This document shows positions 6,596-12,463 of a DNA stretch of 12,463 bases, piece by piece. The notes under the pieces were generated by a model. The model was not told where the DNA came from. It saw only the letters and a program-made list of their open reading frames with translations, and made no database searches. Each line of letters begins with the position of its first letter. Position 1 is the stretch's first letter. Position numbers and translations under genes: made by a program. Origin of the DNA: CAZWZG01 sp964638245 (GTDB lineage: Bacteria; Pseudomonadota; Alphaproteobacteria; Rhodobacterales; Rhodobacteraceae); assembly GCA_964638245.1 (NCBI GenBank), contig CAZWZG010000089.1, positions 1-12,463 of the forward strand, written 5' to 3'.

Positions 6596-7282
6596 TCAGA
6601 CCCAGCGTTTGCGGGGCGGATTGTGAACCGTATCGAACAGTTCCATGACGCGGGTTTCGCTCATATCCATGGCGCGGGCAAGAAGGCTGATCAGGTGCTG
6701 GGCAGTTTGCCGCATCCGTCCGCCCGACCATGCCACGCGCAGTGCTGCCGTCATTATGGCTGTGCGTTCGGCATCTGAGGTGGCACGGCGAAATGGGGTC
6801 AGTTCCATCCCGCCATGGTCGGGATTGAACGCGCGGTAGGCGGCCGCAAGCTGTCTTTCTGTTGCGATATGTCCGGTCACTTGGGTAAATATACGTCCCA
6901 ATTCTTTGAGTTCCATACCCCCCGAGCCGCGTGCGACATAACACATCGCTGCCAGGATTCGGCCGTCATCGATGGCATCCAAGGGCACGCGACGGGCCTG
7001 CGCGCGGCGCAACATGCCTGCACCTATTGCCAAAAGCATAAGCGAAACGCCCGCCAGCATGGCCGTGTGATTGGAGTGACCACCTTCCATTCCGCCTGCC
7101 GCCATCCCCTTGGGCAGGCAGAGATCGATTAGGAAATAAAGGGGTTCGGTGATGGTCGAGCGCGCCAGAAGGCTCGACAGCGCTTCGGCGGCGTGTGGAT
7201 TGAAGACCACTGTGGCCGTGGGCAGGATCGCGAACGCGGATGCGATGGCAGCGAGTCGGGTGGTGCGTCCAGAAAGCTCCAA
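6596..7282 (-). CDS. Unrecognised membrane protein with Met/His-rich loop and possible TerB-like C-terminal domain
   Basis: I cannot name this family with certainty. From the TTG at 7282 the product is about 228 residues: an N-terminal hydrophobic segment (LAAIASAFAILPTATVVF), a loop ending in DLCLPKGMAAGGMEGGHSNH, a second membrane helix (AMLAGVSLMLLAIGAGML) with a basic RRAQARR end that places the rest in the cytoplasm, then a helical domain (from ILAAMCYVARGSGG to ALRVAWSGGRM) reminiscent of TerB/DjlA-type domains. The Met/His/Cys-rich loop would face the periplasm and could bind copper. I chose TTG 7282 because GAGGGG lies 7 bp upstream; the frame is open back to a TTG at 7372 without a ribosome site. 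It is 24 bp upstream of the PCuAC gene, hence probably co-transcribed with it and SCO. A copper role is inferred from the loop and the neighbours only. Confidence 0.72.
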   Translation of the reverse strand: MELSGRTTRLAAIASAFAILPTATVVFNPHAAEALSSLLARSTITEPLYFLIDLCLPKGMAAGGMEGGHSNHTAMLAGVSLMLLAIGAGMLRRAQARRVPLDAIDDGRILAAMCYVARGSGGMELKELGRIFTQVTGHIATERQLAAAYRAFNPDHGGMELTPFRRATSDAERTAIMTAALRVAWSGGRMRQTAQHLISLLARAMDMSETRVMELFDTVHNPPRKRWV

Positions 7283-7402
7283 CTCCAATCCCCTCAATTG
7301 ATCAGAACTGTTGAGACTTTCTGCCGGGATTGTGGCGAAGTCTGGGCGCGGATCGGGCGGCGCTTGCCACAATCATGCTGGCTGGCGGGAAAATGCCGAC
7401 GC

Positions 7403-8398
7403 TTAGATCGACAGACGCAGCGCTTGTGCGCCCCGTTCGCGGTAAGGCGTTGTTTTGTAATGGGAGCGGTAGCACTTGGAAAAATGCGACGGCGAAGCAA
7501 ACCCACAGGCCAAAGCCACGTTGATGACGCTCATGTCCGTCTGCATCAGCAAGTTGCGCGCCTTTTGAAGGCGAAGTTCCATGTAGTACCGTTTTGGTGA
7601 GCGGTTGAGATAGCGGCGGAACAAACGCTCTAATTGGCGCGTGGAAAGACCGACGTCCTTGGCAAGGATCGACGGACTGATCGGTTCTTCGATATTGGCT
7701 TCCATCTGCTGAATGACCAGCGACAACTTGGGATGGCGCACGCCAATGCGCGTTGGCATCGAAAGGCGTTGCGTGTCCTGATCCGTGCGAATGGAGGAAT
7801 AGATCAACTGATCGGCAACCAGCCCGGCCAGTTCCTCACCATGATCGTTGGCAATGAAGTTCAGCATCAGGTCGATCGAAGCTGTGCCGCCCGCGGTGGT
7901 AAAGCGGTTCTCGTCCACAACGAAGACCGACTTGGTCAGTTCGATATCCTCGAACTCTTCCAGAAAGCTGTCCTGGTTTTCCCAATGGATCGTCGCTTTC
8001 TTTCCGTCCAGCAGCCCCGCCTTTGCCAGCGTATGGGCCGCCGTGCATAGCCCGCCAATCGTGGCCCCGCGCCGGTCTTCGCGCCGCAACCAGTTCAGGA
8101 TGCTTTTCGTCGTGCTGGCCTGAATGTCCAGACCCCCGCAGACTACAATGGTGTCATCGCGATGCGTCTCGATCAGATGCGCGTCCGTTTCAAACCCAAT
8201 CCCGGCAGATGCTCGGACCGAGTCGCCGTCGCCGATTGTTTTCCATTCATAGAGCGTTTCGCCTGCCACGCGATTGGCAATGCGAAGGGCTTCGACCGCG
8301 CAGGCAAAACAAAGCAACGTGAAATTGTCGAGCAGAACAAAGACAAAGCGCCTTGGGACTCTCTCCTCAGTCGTTTCCGTTTGTGTCTCAACCGGCAT
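7403..8398 (-). CDS. GlxA/GbdR-type transcriptional regulator (DJ-1/PfpI domain plus AraC helix-turn-helix)
   Basis: This is a cytoplasmic regulator of 331 residues. The N-terminal half (about 17-195) is a DJ-1/PfpI-like amidotransferase fold used as a sensor, with VFVLLDNFTLLCFACAVEAL, VVCGGLD (85-91) and a nucleophile-elbow cysteine C118 in GGLCTAAHTLAKAGLLDG, followed by the conserved TIHWENQD. The C-terminal part (about 220-325) is an AraC DNA-binding domain with two helix-turn-helix units: ILAKDVGLSTRQLERLFRRY and VINVALACGFASPSHFSKCY. Relatives include GbdR, which senses glycine betaine and dimethylglycine, but the ligand here is unknown. The ATG at 8398 has only a distant AGGGA upstream. 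It is divergent from the DAHP synthase gene and 30-120 bp ahead of the copper-related genes, depending on the start used there; whether it controls them is open. Confidence 0.92.
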   Translation of the reverse strand: MPVETQTETTEERVPRRFVFVLLDNFTLLCFACAVEALRIANRVAGETLYEWKTIGDGDSVRASAGIGFETDAHLIETHRDDTIVVCGGLDIQASTTKSILNWLRREDRRGATIGGLCTAAHTLAKAGLLDGKKATIHWENQDSFLEEFEDIELTKSVFVVDENRFTTAGGTASIDLMLNFIANDHGEELAGLVADQLIYSSIRTDQDTQRLSMPTRIGVRHPKLSLVIQQMEANIEEPISPSILAKDVGLSTRQLERLFRRYLNRSPKRYYMELRLQKARNLLMQTDMSVINVALACGFASPSHFSKCYRSHYKTTPYRERGAQALRLSI

Positions 8399-8486
8399 AA
8401 CGTCGCTCGAAGTCCCTGTGTTGCCTCGGAAACATCAACAGGATTTGCAAAGAAGCGCAAGCCGTGCGGAATGCGCTTTTTCAAGG

Positions 8487-8515
8487 TTTTCAATAGGTGA
8501 GCAGCTGGATATAAG
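8487..8515 (+). promoter_or_regulatory. Candidate sigma-70 promoter of the DAHP synthase gene
   Basis: TTTTCA (8487-8492) and TATAAG (8510-8515) are separated by exactly 17 bp and match the -35 and -10 consensus at 4 of 6 and 5 of 6 positions. A transcript start near 8522 would leave a short leader of about 25 bases containing the GAGGGG ribosome site before the ATG at 8548. No terminator-attenuator or leader peptide fits in so short a leader. Confidence 0.5.
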
Positions 8516-8547
8516 GTCGTTCGCTATGTTTCAGAGGGGTCAGGCCA

Positions 8548-9918
8548 ATGGGCGAATGGCAGAAAAACACTTGGCGCAATTTCGAGCGCATCCAAATGCC
8601 GGAGTATGTCGATGCGGACGCTTTGGAGCGCGTCGAGAAAGAGCTTTCGAGCTATCCTCCCCTGGTTTTCGCCGGTGAAGCGCGGCGCCTGAAGGCCGAG
8701 CTTGGCAAGGCCGCAAAGGGCGAAGCTTTCCTTTTGCAAGGTGGCGACTGCGCGGAGAGTTTTTCGGCGTTTCAGGCCGATGCCATTCGCGACACGTTCA
8801 AAGTCATGCTTCAGATGGCGATGGTCCTGACGTTTGGTGCCAAGGTGCCTGTCGTCAAAGTCGGTCGCATGGCCGGACAGTTTGCCAAACCCCGCTCGGC
8901 CCCGACTGAGGTCAAGGATGGCGTTGAGCTGCCCAGCTACCGTGGCGACATCATCAATGATCTGGACTTCACGGAAGGCGCACGCGTTCCCAACCCTGAA
9001 AAGATGCTGCGGGCTTACATGCAATCTGCAGGTACGCTGAACCTGCTCAGGGCGTTTTCGACAGGTGGTTTCGCGGACGTGCATTACGTGCATTCCTGGA
9101 CGCTCGGGTTTACCGAGCGGGATGAGGCCGAACGTTACCGCGACATGGCAAACCGCATTCAGGACACGCTGGATTTCATCAATGCGGCCGGTCTGACGGC
9201 AGAGACGACCCATGATCTGTCGAAGGTCGACTTCTACACCAGCCACGAAGCTCTGCTTCTTGAGTACGAAGAAGCACTGACGCGGATGGATTCATTGTCG
9301 GGCAAATGGCTCGGCGGGTCAGGGCATTTCCTTTGGATTGGTGACCGCACACGTCAGCCTGACGGCGCGCATGTCGAGTTTCTGAGCGGTATCCAGAACC
9401 CGATTGGTCTCAAATGCGGGCCATCCATGACCAGCGAAGACCTCAAGGTCCTCATGGCCAAGTTGAACCCGGAAAACGAAGCCGGGCGTCTCACGCTGAT
9501 CTCGCGTTTTGGAGCAGGGCAGGTGGGTGATCACCTGCCGCGCCTAATCGAGACGGTGCGCTCGGAAGGGGCTGAAGTGGTTTGGTGCTGCGATGCGATG
9601 CATGGCAACACGATCAAGTCCTCGACCGGCTACAAAACGCGACCCTTTGAGAACGTGCTGCGTGAAGTCCGCGAGTTCTTCCAGATCCACAAGGCCGAGG
9701 GCACGATCCCCGGCGGTGTGCATTTCGAGATGACTGGCTCGGACGTAACCGAGTGCACTGGCGGTGTTCGTGCTGTCACGGACGAGGATCTGTCGGCGCG
9801 CTATCACACCGCTTGCGATCCACGCCTCAACGCGTCCCAGTCGCTGGAACTTGCGTTCCTTGTGGCCGAAGAGCTTGTCGCGCGGCGTCTGGAAGAAACC
9901 GCAGCGGCTGCGGTCTAA
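8548..9918 (+). CDS. Class II 3-deoxy-D-arabino-heptulosonate 7-phosphate (DAHP) synthase
   Basis: This catalyses the first step of the shikimate pathway, condensing phosphoenolpyruvate and erythrose 4-phosphate in the cytoplasm to feed aromatic amino acid synthesis. The 456-residue protein is of the plant-like class II (AroA-II) type. It opens with WRNFERIQMPEY (about 9-20) and has LLQGGDCAESF (62-72), KCGPSM (289-294), ISRFGAGQV (318-326), VVWCCDAMHGNT (344-355), GGVHFEMTG (389-397) and the TECTGG stretch (401-406). The metal ligands of the Mycobacterium tuberculosis enzyme (Cys87, His369, Glu411, Asp441) have matching residues C68, H352, E394 and D424 with nearly identical spacing, so it should be active. 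Length is normal. GAGGGG lies 8 bp before the ATG. It appears monocistronic, ending tail to tail with the PAS_5 gene. Confidence 0.97.
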   Translation: MGEWQKNTWRNFERIQMPEYVDADALERVEKELSSYPPLVFAGEARRLKAELGKAAKGEAFLLQGGDCAESFSAFQADAIRDTFKVMLQMAMVLTFGAKVPVVKVGRMAGQFAKPRSAPTEVKDGVELPSYRGDIINDLDFTEGARVPNPEKMLRAYMQSAGTLNLLRAFSTGGFADVHYVHSWTLGFTERDEAERYRDMANRIQDTLDFINAAGLTAETTHDLSKVDFYTSHEALLLEYEEALTRMDSLSGKWLGGSGHFLWIGDRTRQPDGAHVEFLSGIQNPIGLKCGPSMTSEDLKVLMAKLNPENEAGRLTLISRFGAGQVGDHLPRLIETVRSEGAEVVWCCDAMHGNTIKSSTGYKTRPFENVLREVREFFQIHKAEGTIPGGVHFEMTGSDVTECTGGVRAVTDEDLSARYHTACDPRLNASQSLELAFLVAEELVARRLEETAAAAV

Positions 9919-9927
9919 GACCGGTCA

Positions 9928-9953
9928 GGGAGCGCGTCAGTCGACGCGCTCTC
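9928..9953. terminator. GC-rich hairpin between convergent DAHP synthase and PAS_5 genes
   Basis: GAGCGCGTC (9930-9938) pairs with GACGCGCTC (9943-9951) around a 4-base loop, extendable by two more pairs (one G-T). It begins 10 bp after the DAHP synthase stop, and its left arm and loop include the stop codon of the PAS_5 gene. It lacks a T-run on either side, so it would be an imperfect bidirectional terminator or a 3'-end-protecting hairpin. A smaller palindrome (CGGTC-TAA-GACCG) surrounds the DAHP synthase stop codon just upstream. Confidence 0.5.
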
Positions 9954-10629
9954 CATCGCTTGAAACCAGCTTGAGAAACCCGCCGCGCGTCGCAATCGCG
10001 CGGTTCTTGGTGGCGACCGTGCGAACTGGTTCGTCCTCTTTCACAGGGGCTGGCGTCTCGGTCGATTTGGGTGCGCCATAGCCGATCAGGGTGCGGCGCG
10101 TCTGGCCTGCAATCTTGAACCGGCGCGGCGTGCGACCGATTTCGCCGGTCATGACCACGCCGCCCAACACGCGGGTCACATCGCCCAGATCGCTCTTGAG
10201 CGGCAGAAGGATCATCTCGCCTTCCATCGCGGGGCGACCAAGACCGTTCTCGGTCAAAAGCTGAAGACGCGCAACGGCAGGCTCCGAAAACACCGCTTCA
10301 AGCGCGTCGCGAATGCCTTCGCGATCTGTTGGCTCGAACATCGCCGACACCGGCATACCGCGCACTTCCATTCCCATGAGGTCAGTCAAATGGCCGCCAG
10401 AGACACGAAACCGCCCAAGGCCAGGCGCGATCCGCTCGAGCACGAACGCATTCGACAGAGCACCTGTCAGACCACGGGGGTCAACGTCCTGACGATCCGG
10501 CACAAGACGCCCTTCACGCAAACCTTCCCAATACGCCTCGATCTGGTTCAGCGTTGCATGGGACGTCCGTGCACGGACGGTTTCGATTGACACCACGGGG
10601 GCGCCAGCGTCTTGAATATCCTCGCTCAC
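9937..10629 (-). CDS. PAS domain protein (PAS_5 / DUF1520 family)
   Basis: This is a 230-residue predicted cytoplasmic protein with one PAS_5-type domain over about residues 20-150 (YWEGLREGRLVPDRQDVDPR, then FVLERIAPGLGRFRVSGGHL, MGMEVRGMPVSAMFEP). The C-terminal part (GRTPRRFKIAGQTRRTLIGY) is the basic stretch usual in alphaproteobacterial members. PAS folds sense ligands or mediate protein contacts; this one has no kinase, GGDEF or other output domain, so it would act through a partner. I chose the GTG at 10629 because AAGGAG lies 6 bp upstream; the frame extends to another GTG at 10647, but that extension would place the ribosome site inside the gene. A CtrA-type box lies about 70 bp upstream, shared with yicC. 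No signal peptide or membrane helix is visible. Confidence 0.88.
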   Translation of the reverse strand: MSEDIQDAGAPVVSIETVRARTSHATLNQIEAYWEGLREGRLVPDRQDVDPRGLTGALSNAFVLERIAPGLGRFRVSGGHLTDLMGMEVRGMPVSAMFEPTDREGIRDALEAVFSEPAVARLQLLTENGLGRPAMEGEMILLPLKSDLGDVTRVLGGVVMTGEIGRTPRRFKIAGQTRRTLIGYGAPKSTETPAPVKEDEPVRTVATKNRAIATRGGFLKLVSSDGERVD

Positions 10630-10698
10630 TCTACACTCCTTGGGCACCGCTTGCTTGCCGCAATGCCTACGCTTTGTTACTCGTACGTCCCCACACTC

Positions 10699-10714
10699 TT
10701 AACTGGGTCTTAAC
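10699..10714 (+). promoter_or_regulatory. CtrA-type box (TTAA-N7-TTAAC) between the PAS_5 gene and yicC
   Basis: The sequence is TTAA (10699-10702), seven bases, TTAAC (10710-10714), a full match to the CtrA consensus known from Caulobacter. On the plus strand TTAACA (10710-10715), 16 bp, GAAAAT (10732-10737) is a plausible yicC promoter whose -35 overlaps the box. On the minus strand TTAAGA (10702-10697), 17 bp, TAACAA (10679-10674) could serve the PAS_5 gene. Binding is inferred from the motif alone. Confidence 0.55.
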
Positions 10715-10794
10715 ATGACACAGGCCACCACGAAAATCCGCTTTAAAGTGAACAACTGGTTAACCTGGCTGGAGAGCGCCGGGGAGGGGGCGAA

Positions 10795-11694
10795 ATGAGT
10801 GTGATCCGATCAATGACAGGCTTTGCCAGTGGGCAGGGCAGCGGCCATGGATATGCTTGGTCATGGGAGCTGCGCGCGGTCAACGGCCGAGGTTTGGATC
10901 TGCGTCTTCGCATCCCGGATTTCGTCGAAGGGCTAGAGCGGTCGGCGCGCGCGGCACTGCAAGAAGCTTTGGCACGGGGCAACGTCACGCTTGGCTTGCG
11001 CATACAGTCCGAAGACGGCGCATCGTCCATCGCGGCCCCCCCACAGGAGCGGATCGATGCCGCGTTAGTGGCTATGCAGGTGGTCGAGGAGCGTGCTAAG
11101 GTTCTCGGTCTTGCGCTGTCGCCGGTGACGGCTGCGGATGTTCTTGGCGTGAGGGGCGTCATGGATGGAGGTACTCAGGATCGTGACATCAAGCCGCTTG
11201 TGAAAACCCTGACCAGCGAACTTTCCAACCTGATCAAAAGCTTCAACGCAGCGCGCGCGGATGAAGGCAAAGCGCTGGAGTCGATCCTGCGCGAACAATT
11301 GGATGGTGTGGAGCGGCTGGTCGCGGATGCGCGCGACCTGCTGCCCGACCGCCAAGCCGCTCAGGAGACCGCCCTGCGCGCTGCCCTGGATCGTGTTGGC
11401 AGCGTGGCCGAAGGTGTCGAAGAACAGCGTATCGCTCAAGAACTGGCGATGGTTGCTGTCAAATCCGATGTGACCGAAGAAATCGATCGGCTTGGTGCGC
11501 ATATCGCTGCGGGGCGGGCCTTGCTCGACAAAGGCGGGCCGATTGGGCGGAAATTCGACTTCCTTTGTCAGGAGTTTAACCGCGAGGCCAACACGCTTTG
11601 CTCGAAATCGACCCATCCGCCGCTGACGGCAGTCGGGCTTGACCTGAAGGCGGCCATCGATCAGATGCGCGAACAGGTCCAGAATTTGGAGTAG
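10795..11694 (+). CDS. yicC: YicC family endoribonuclease
   Basis: The 299-residue cytoplasmic protein belongs to the YicC family, whose E. coli member is an endoribonuclease implicated in small-RNA turnover. The N-terminal YicC domain opens with the hallmark IRSMTGFASG and continues with WELRAVNGRGLDLRLRIPDF and LARGNVTLGLRI. The C-terminal DUF1732 part includes the TEEIDRLGAHI motif (plus strand 11475-11507) and the invariant GPIGRKFDFLCQEFNREANT followed by STHPPLTAVGLDLKAAIDQM. Length is typical (about 290). A purine-rich GGGAGGGGG site precedes the ATG. It begins a tight operon: its TAG stop is followed after 2 bp by gmk, a common pairing in proteobacteria. The upstream CtrA-type box overlaps its likely promoter. 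Confidence 0.96.
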   Translation: MSVIRSMTGFASGQGSGHGYAWSWELRAVNGRGLDLRLRIPDFVEGLERSARAALQEALARGNVTLGLRIQSEDGASSIAAPPQERIDAALVAMQVVEERAKVLGLALSPVTAADVLGVRGVMDGGTQDRDIKPLVKTLTSELSNLIKSFNAARADEGKALESILREQLDGVERLVADARDLLPDRQAAQETALRAALDRVGSVAEGVEEQRIAQELAMVAVKSDVTEEIDRLGAHIAAGRALLDKGGPIGRKFDFLCQEFNREANTLCSKSTHPPLTAVGLDLKAAIDQMREQVQNLE

Positions 11695-11696
11695 GC

Positions 11697-12335
11697 ATGC
11701 AAAGACGCGGTCTTCTGATTATCCTGTCGTCGCCGTCCGGTGCGGGCAAATCCACGTTGGCGCGCCGCTTGCGCGATTGGGATCCATCGATCCGCTTTTC
11801 GATTTCCGCCACAACGCGCACGGTTCGACCCGGTGAAGTCGACGGCGAACACTATCACTTCGTCGATGAACCAAAGTTCCGCACCATGGTTGCCGAAGGC
11901 GAATTGCTGGAACACGCGCATGTCTTTGGCCACTTCTATGGTTCACCCAAGGGTCCGACACTGGAAGCCATCGAAGCGGGCGGAGATGTTCTATTTGATA
12001 TCGATTGGCAGGGCGCGCAACAGATCAAAGTGTCGTCGCTCAAGGACCATGTTCTCTCGATCTTCCTTCTGCCGCCATCGATCGTTGAACTGAAACGACG
12101 CTTGCAGACTCGGGCGCAGGATTCTGACGAGATCATCTCAAAGCGCATGCAGAAAAGCTGGGACGAGATTTCGCATTGGGACAGCTATGACTACGTTCTG
12201 GTCAACGATGATCTGGATGCGACCGAGGAACGATTGCGCACCATCGTGACCGCCGAGCGGCTGCGTCAGCCCCAGCAGCCCGGTCTTTTGGATCACGTGC
12301 GCCAGCTTCAAAACGAATTCGAGGACATGCAATGA
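11697..12335 (+). CDS. gmk: Guanylate kinase
   Basis: This phosphorylates GMP to GDP with ATP in the cytoplasm, an essential step in purine nucleotide recycling and GTP supply. The 212-residue protein has the P-loop SSPSGAGKST (11-20), the GMP-binding segment SISATTRTVRPGEVDGEHYHF (split as 35-48 and 49-55), GHFYGSPKG (78-86), and DIDWQGAQQIK (101-111), which carries the Walker B-like aspartates. IFLLPPS and the lid-region arginines (RRLQTRAQDS) follow. The length matches the family. GGAG within the last codons of yicC serves as its ribosome site, and its own stop overlaps the next start in an ATGA, so translation of all three genes is probably coupled. Confidence 0.97.
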   Translation: MQRRGLLIILSSPSGAGKSTLARRLRDWDPSIRFSISATTRTVRPGEVDGEHYHFVDEPKFRTMVAEGELLEHAHVFGHFYGSPKGPTLEAIEAGGDVLFDIDWQGAQQIKVSSLKDHVLSIFLLPPSIVELKRRLQTRAQDSDEIISKRMQKSWDEISHWDSYDYVLVNDDLDATEERLRTIVTAERLRQPQQPGLLDHVRQLQNEFEDMQ

Positions 12336-12463
12336 CGCTCTATTCCCTGGATGATCAGGCTCCGGAAATCGACGAAAGCGCTTGGGTGGCTCCGGATGCG
12401 GCGCTGATGGGCAAAGTGCGCCTCGCGGCGCGCGCATCGGTCTGGTTCGGGGCGGTCGCGCGT
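12332..12463 (+). CDS. Gamma-class carbonic anhydrase-like hexapeptide-repeat protein (5' part only)
   Basis: Only the first 44 codons are inside the window; the frame is open to the right edge. The N-terminus reads MTLYSLDDQAPEIDESAWVA, then PDAALMGKVRLAARASVWFG, the typical opening of the gamma carbonic anhydrase family (YrdA/CaiE/PaaY-like left-handed beta-helix), with the first hexapeptide turns visible. The metal-binding histidines lie beyond the edge, so I cannot tell whether it is an active zinc enzyme. Its ATG overlaps the gmk TGA by 4 bp (ATGA), which fits translational coupling as the third gene of the yicC operon. Confidence 0.85.
   Translation, partial: MTLYSLDDQAPEIDESAWVAPDAALMGKVRLAARASVWFGAVAR

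Noticed and set aside
7283..7372. N-terminal extension of the membrane protein back to a TTG at 7372
   Set aside because: No ribosome site precedes that TTG, and the added residues are polar and unlike a membrane-protein start. The GAGGGG site points to the TTG at 7282. The choice remains uncertain.
8524..9246. 240-codon minus-strand frame opposite the DAHP synthase gene
   Set aside because: The plus strand encodes every class II DAHP synthase motif; the antisense frame shows no domain.
10715..10798. A 27-codon open frame (starts MTQATTKIRFK) that overlaps the yicC start by 4 bp (ATGA), a possible leader peptide
   Set aside because: It has no ribosome site, and its ATG directly follows the CtrA-type box, upstream of the predicted transcript start, so it is probably not on the mRNA.
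1..12463. Mobile elements, CRISPR arrays, tRNA or rRNA genes and biosynthetic or defence clusters
   Set aside because: No transposase, integrase, regular spacer array, tRNA-like cloverleaf or rRNA sequence was seen. The gene content is core metabolism and transport.

Overview
The window looks like chromosomal DNA from a marine alphaproteobacterium of the Rhodobacterales (Roseobacter/Rhodobacter group). The grounds are the high-GC coding style, the acidic periplasmic proteins, a class II (plant-type) DAHP synthase, a PAS_5-family protein beside a yicC-gmk-gamma carbonic anhydrase cluster, and a perfect TTAA-N7-TTAAC (CtrA-type) box. The assignment comes from recognising the gene families, not from a database search. 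Coding density is high: the largest gene-free gap is about 165 bp. I see no rRNA, tRNA, CRISPR array or mobile element.

Region 1 (1-4214, minus strand) is a branched-chain amino acid (HAAT/Liv type) ABC transporter operon, read right to left: livK-like binding protein (4214-3012), livG (2941-2165), livF (2085-1375), a small putative exported protein (1238-837) and livH (818 to the left edge, cut). livM presumably follows outside the window. An 11-bp stem with a TTCG loop lies between livK and livG, and a four-copy 11-bp tandem repeat lies between livG and livF.

Region 2 (4362-5465, plus) is a lone exported PQQ-dependent aldose sugar dehydrogenase, divergent from livK. Its stop codon overlaps that of the convergent gene that follows.

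Region 3 (5462-8398, minus) reads right to left: a GlxA/GbdR-type AraC regulator, an unrecognised membrane protein with a Met/His-rich loop and a possible TerB-like domain, a PCuAC copper chaperone gene broken by an in-frame TAG, and a SCO1/SenC copper chaperone. The last three look like one copper delivery or cytochrome oxidase assembly unit. The broken PCuAC frame is the clearest anomaly in the window.

Region 4 (8548-9918, plus) is a class II DAHP synthase, the first step of the shikimate pathway, with its own candidate promoter. It converges on a PAS_5 protein gene (10629-9937, minus) across a GC-rich hairpin.

Region 5 (10795 to the right edge, plus) is a tightly packed operon: yicC, gmk and a gamma-class carbonic anhydrase-like gene (cut by the edge). 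The intergenic region shared by the PAS_5 gene and yicC carries the CtrA-type box, which overlaps plausible promoters in both directions. I did not find a wholly new system. The items most worth following are the interrupted PCuAC gene with its unusual membrane-protein partner, and the CtrA-type box.
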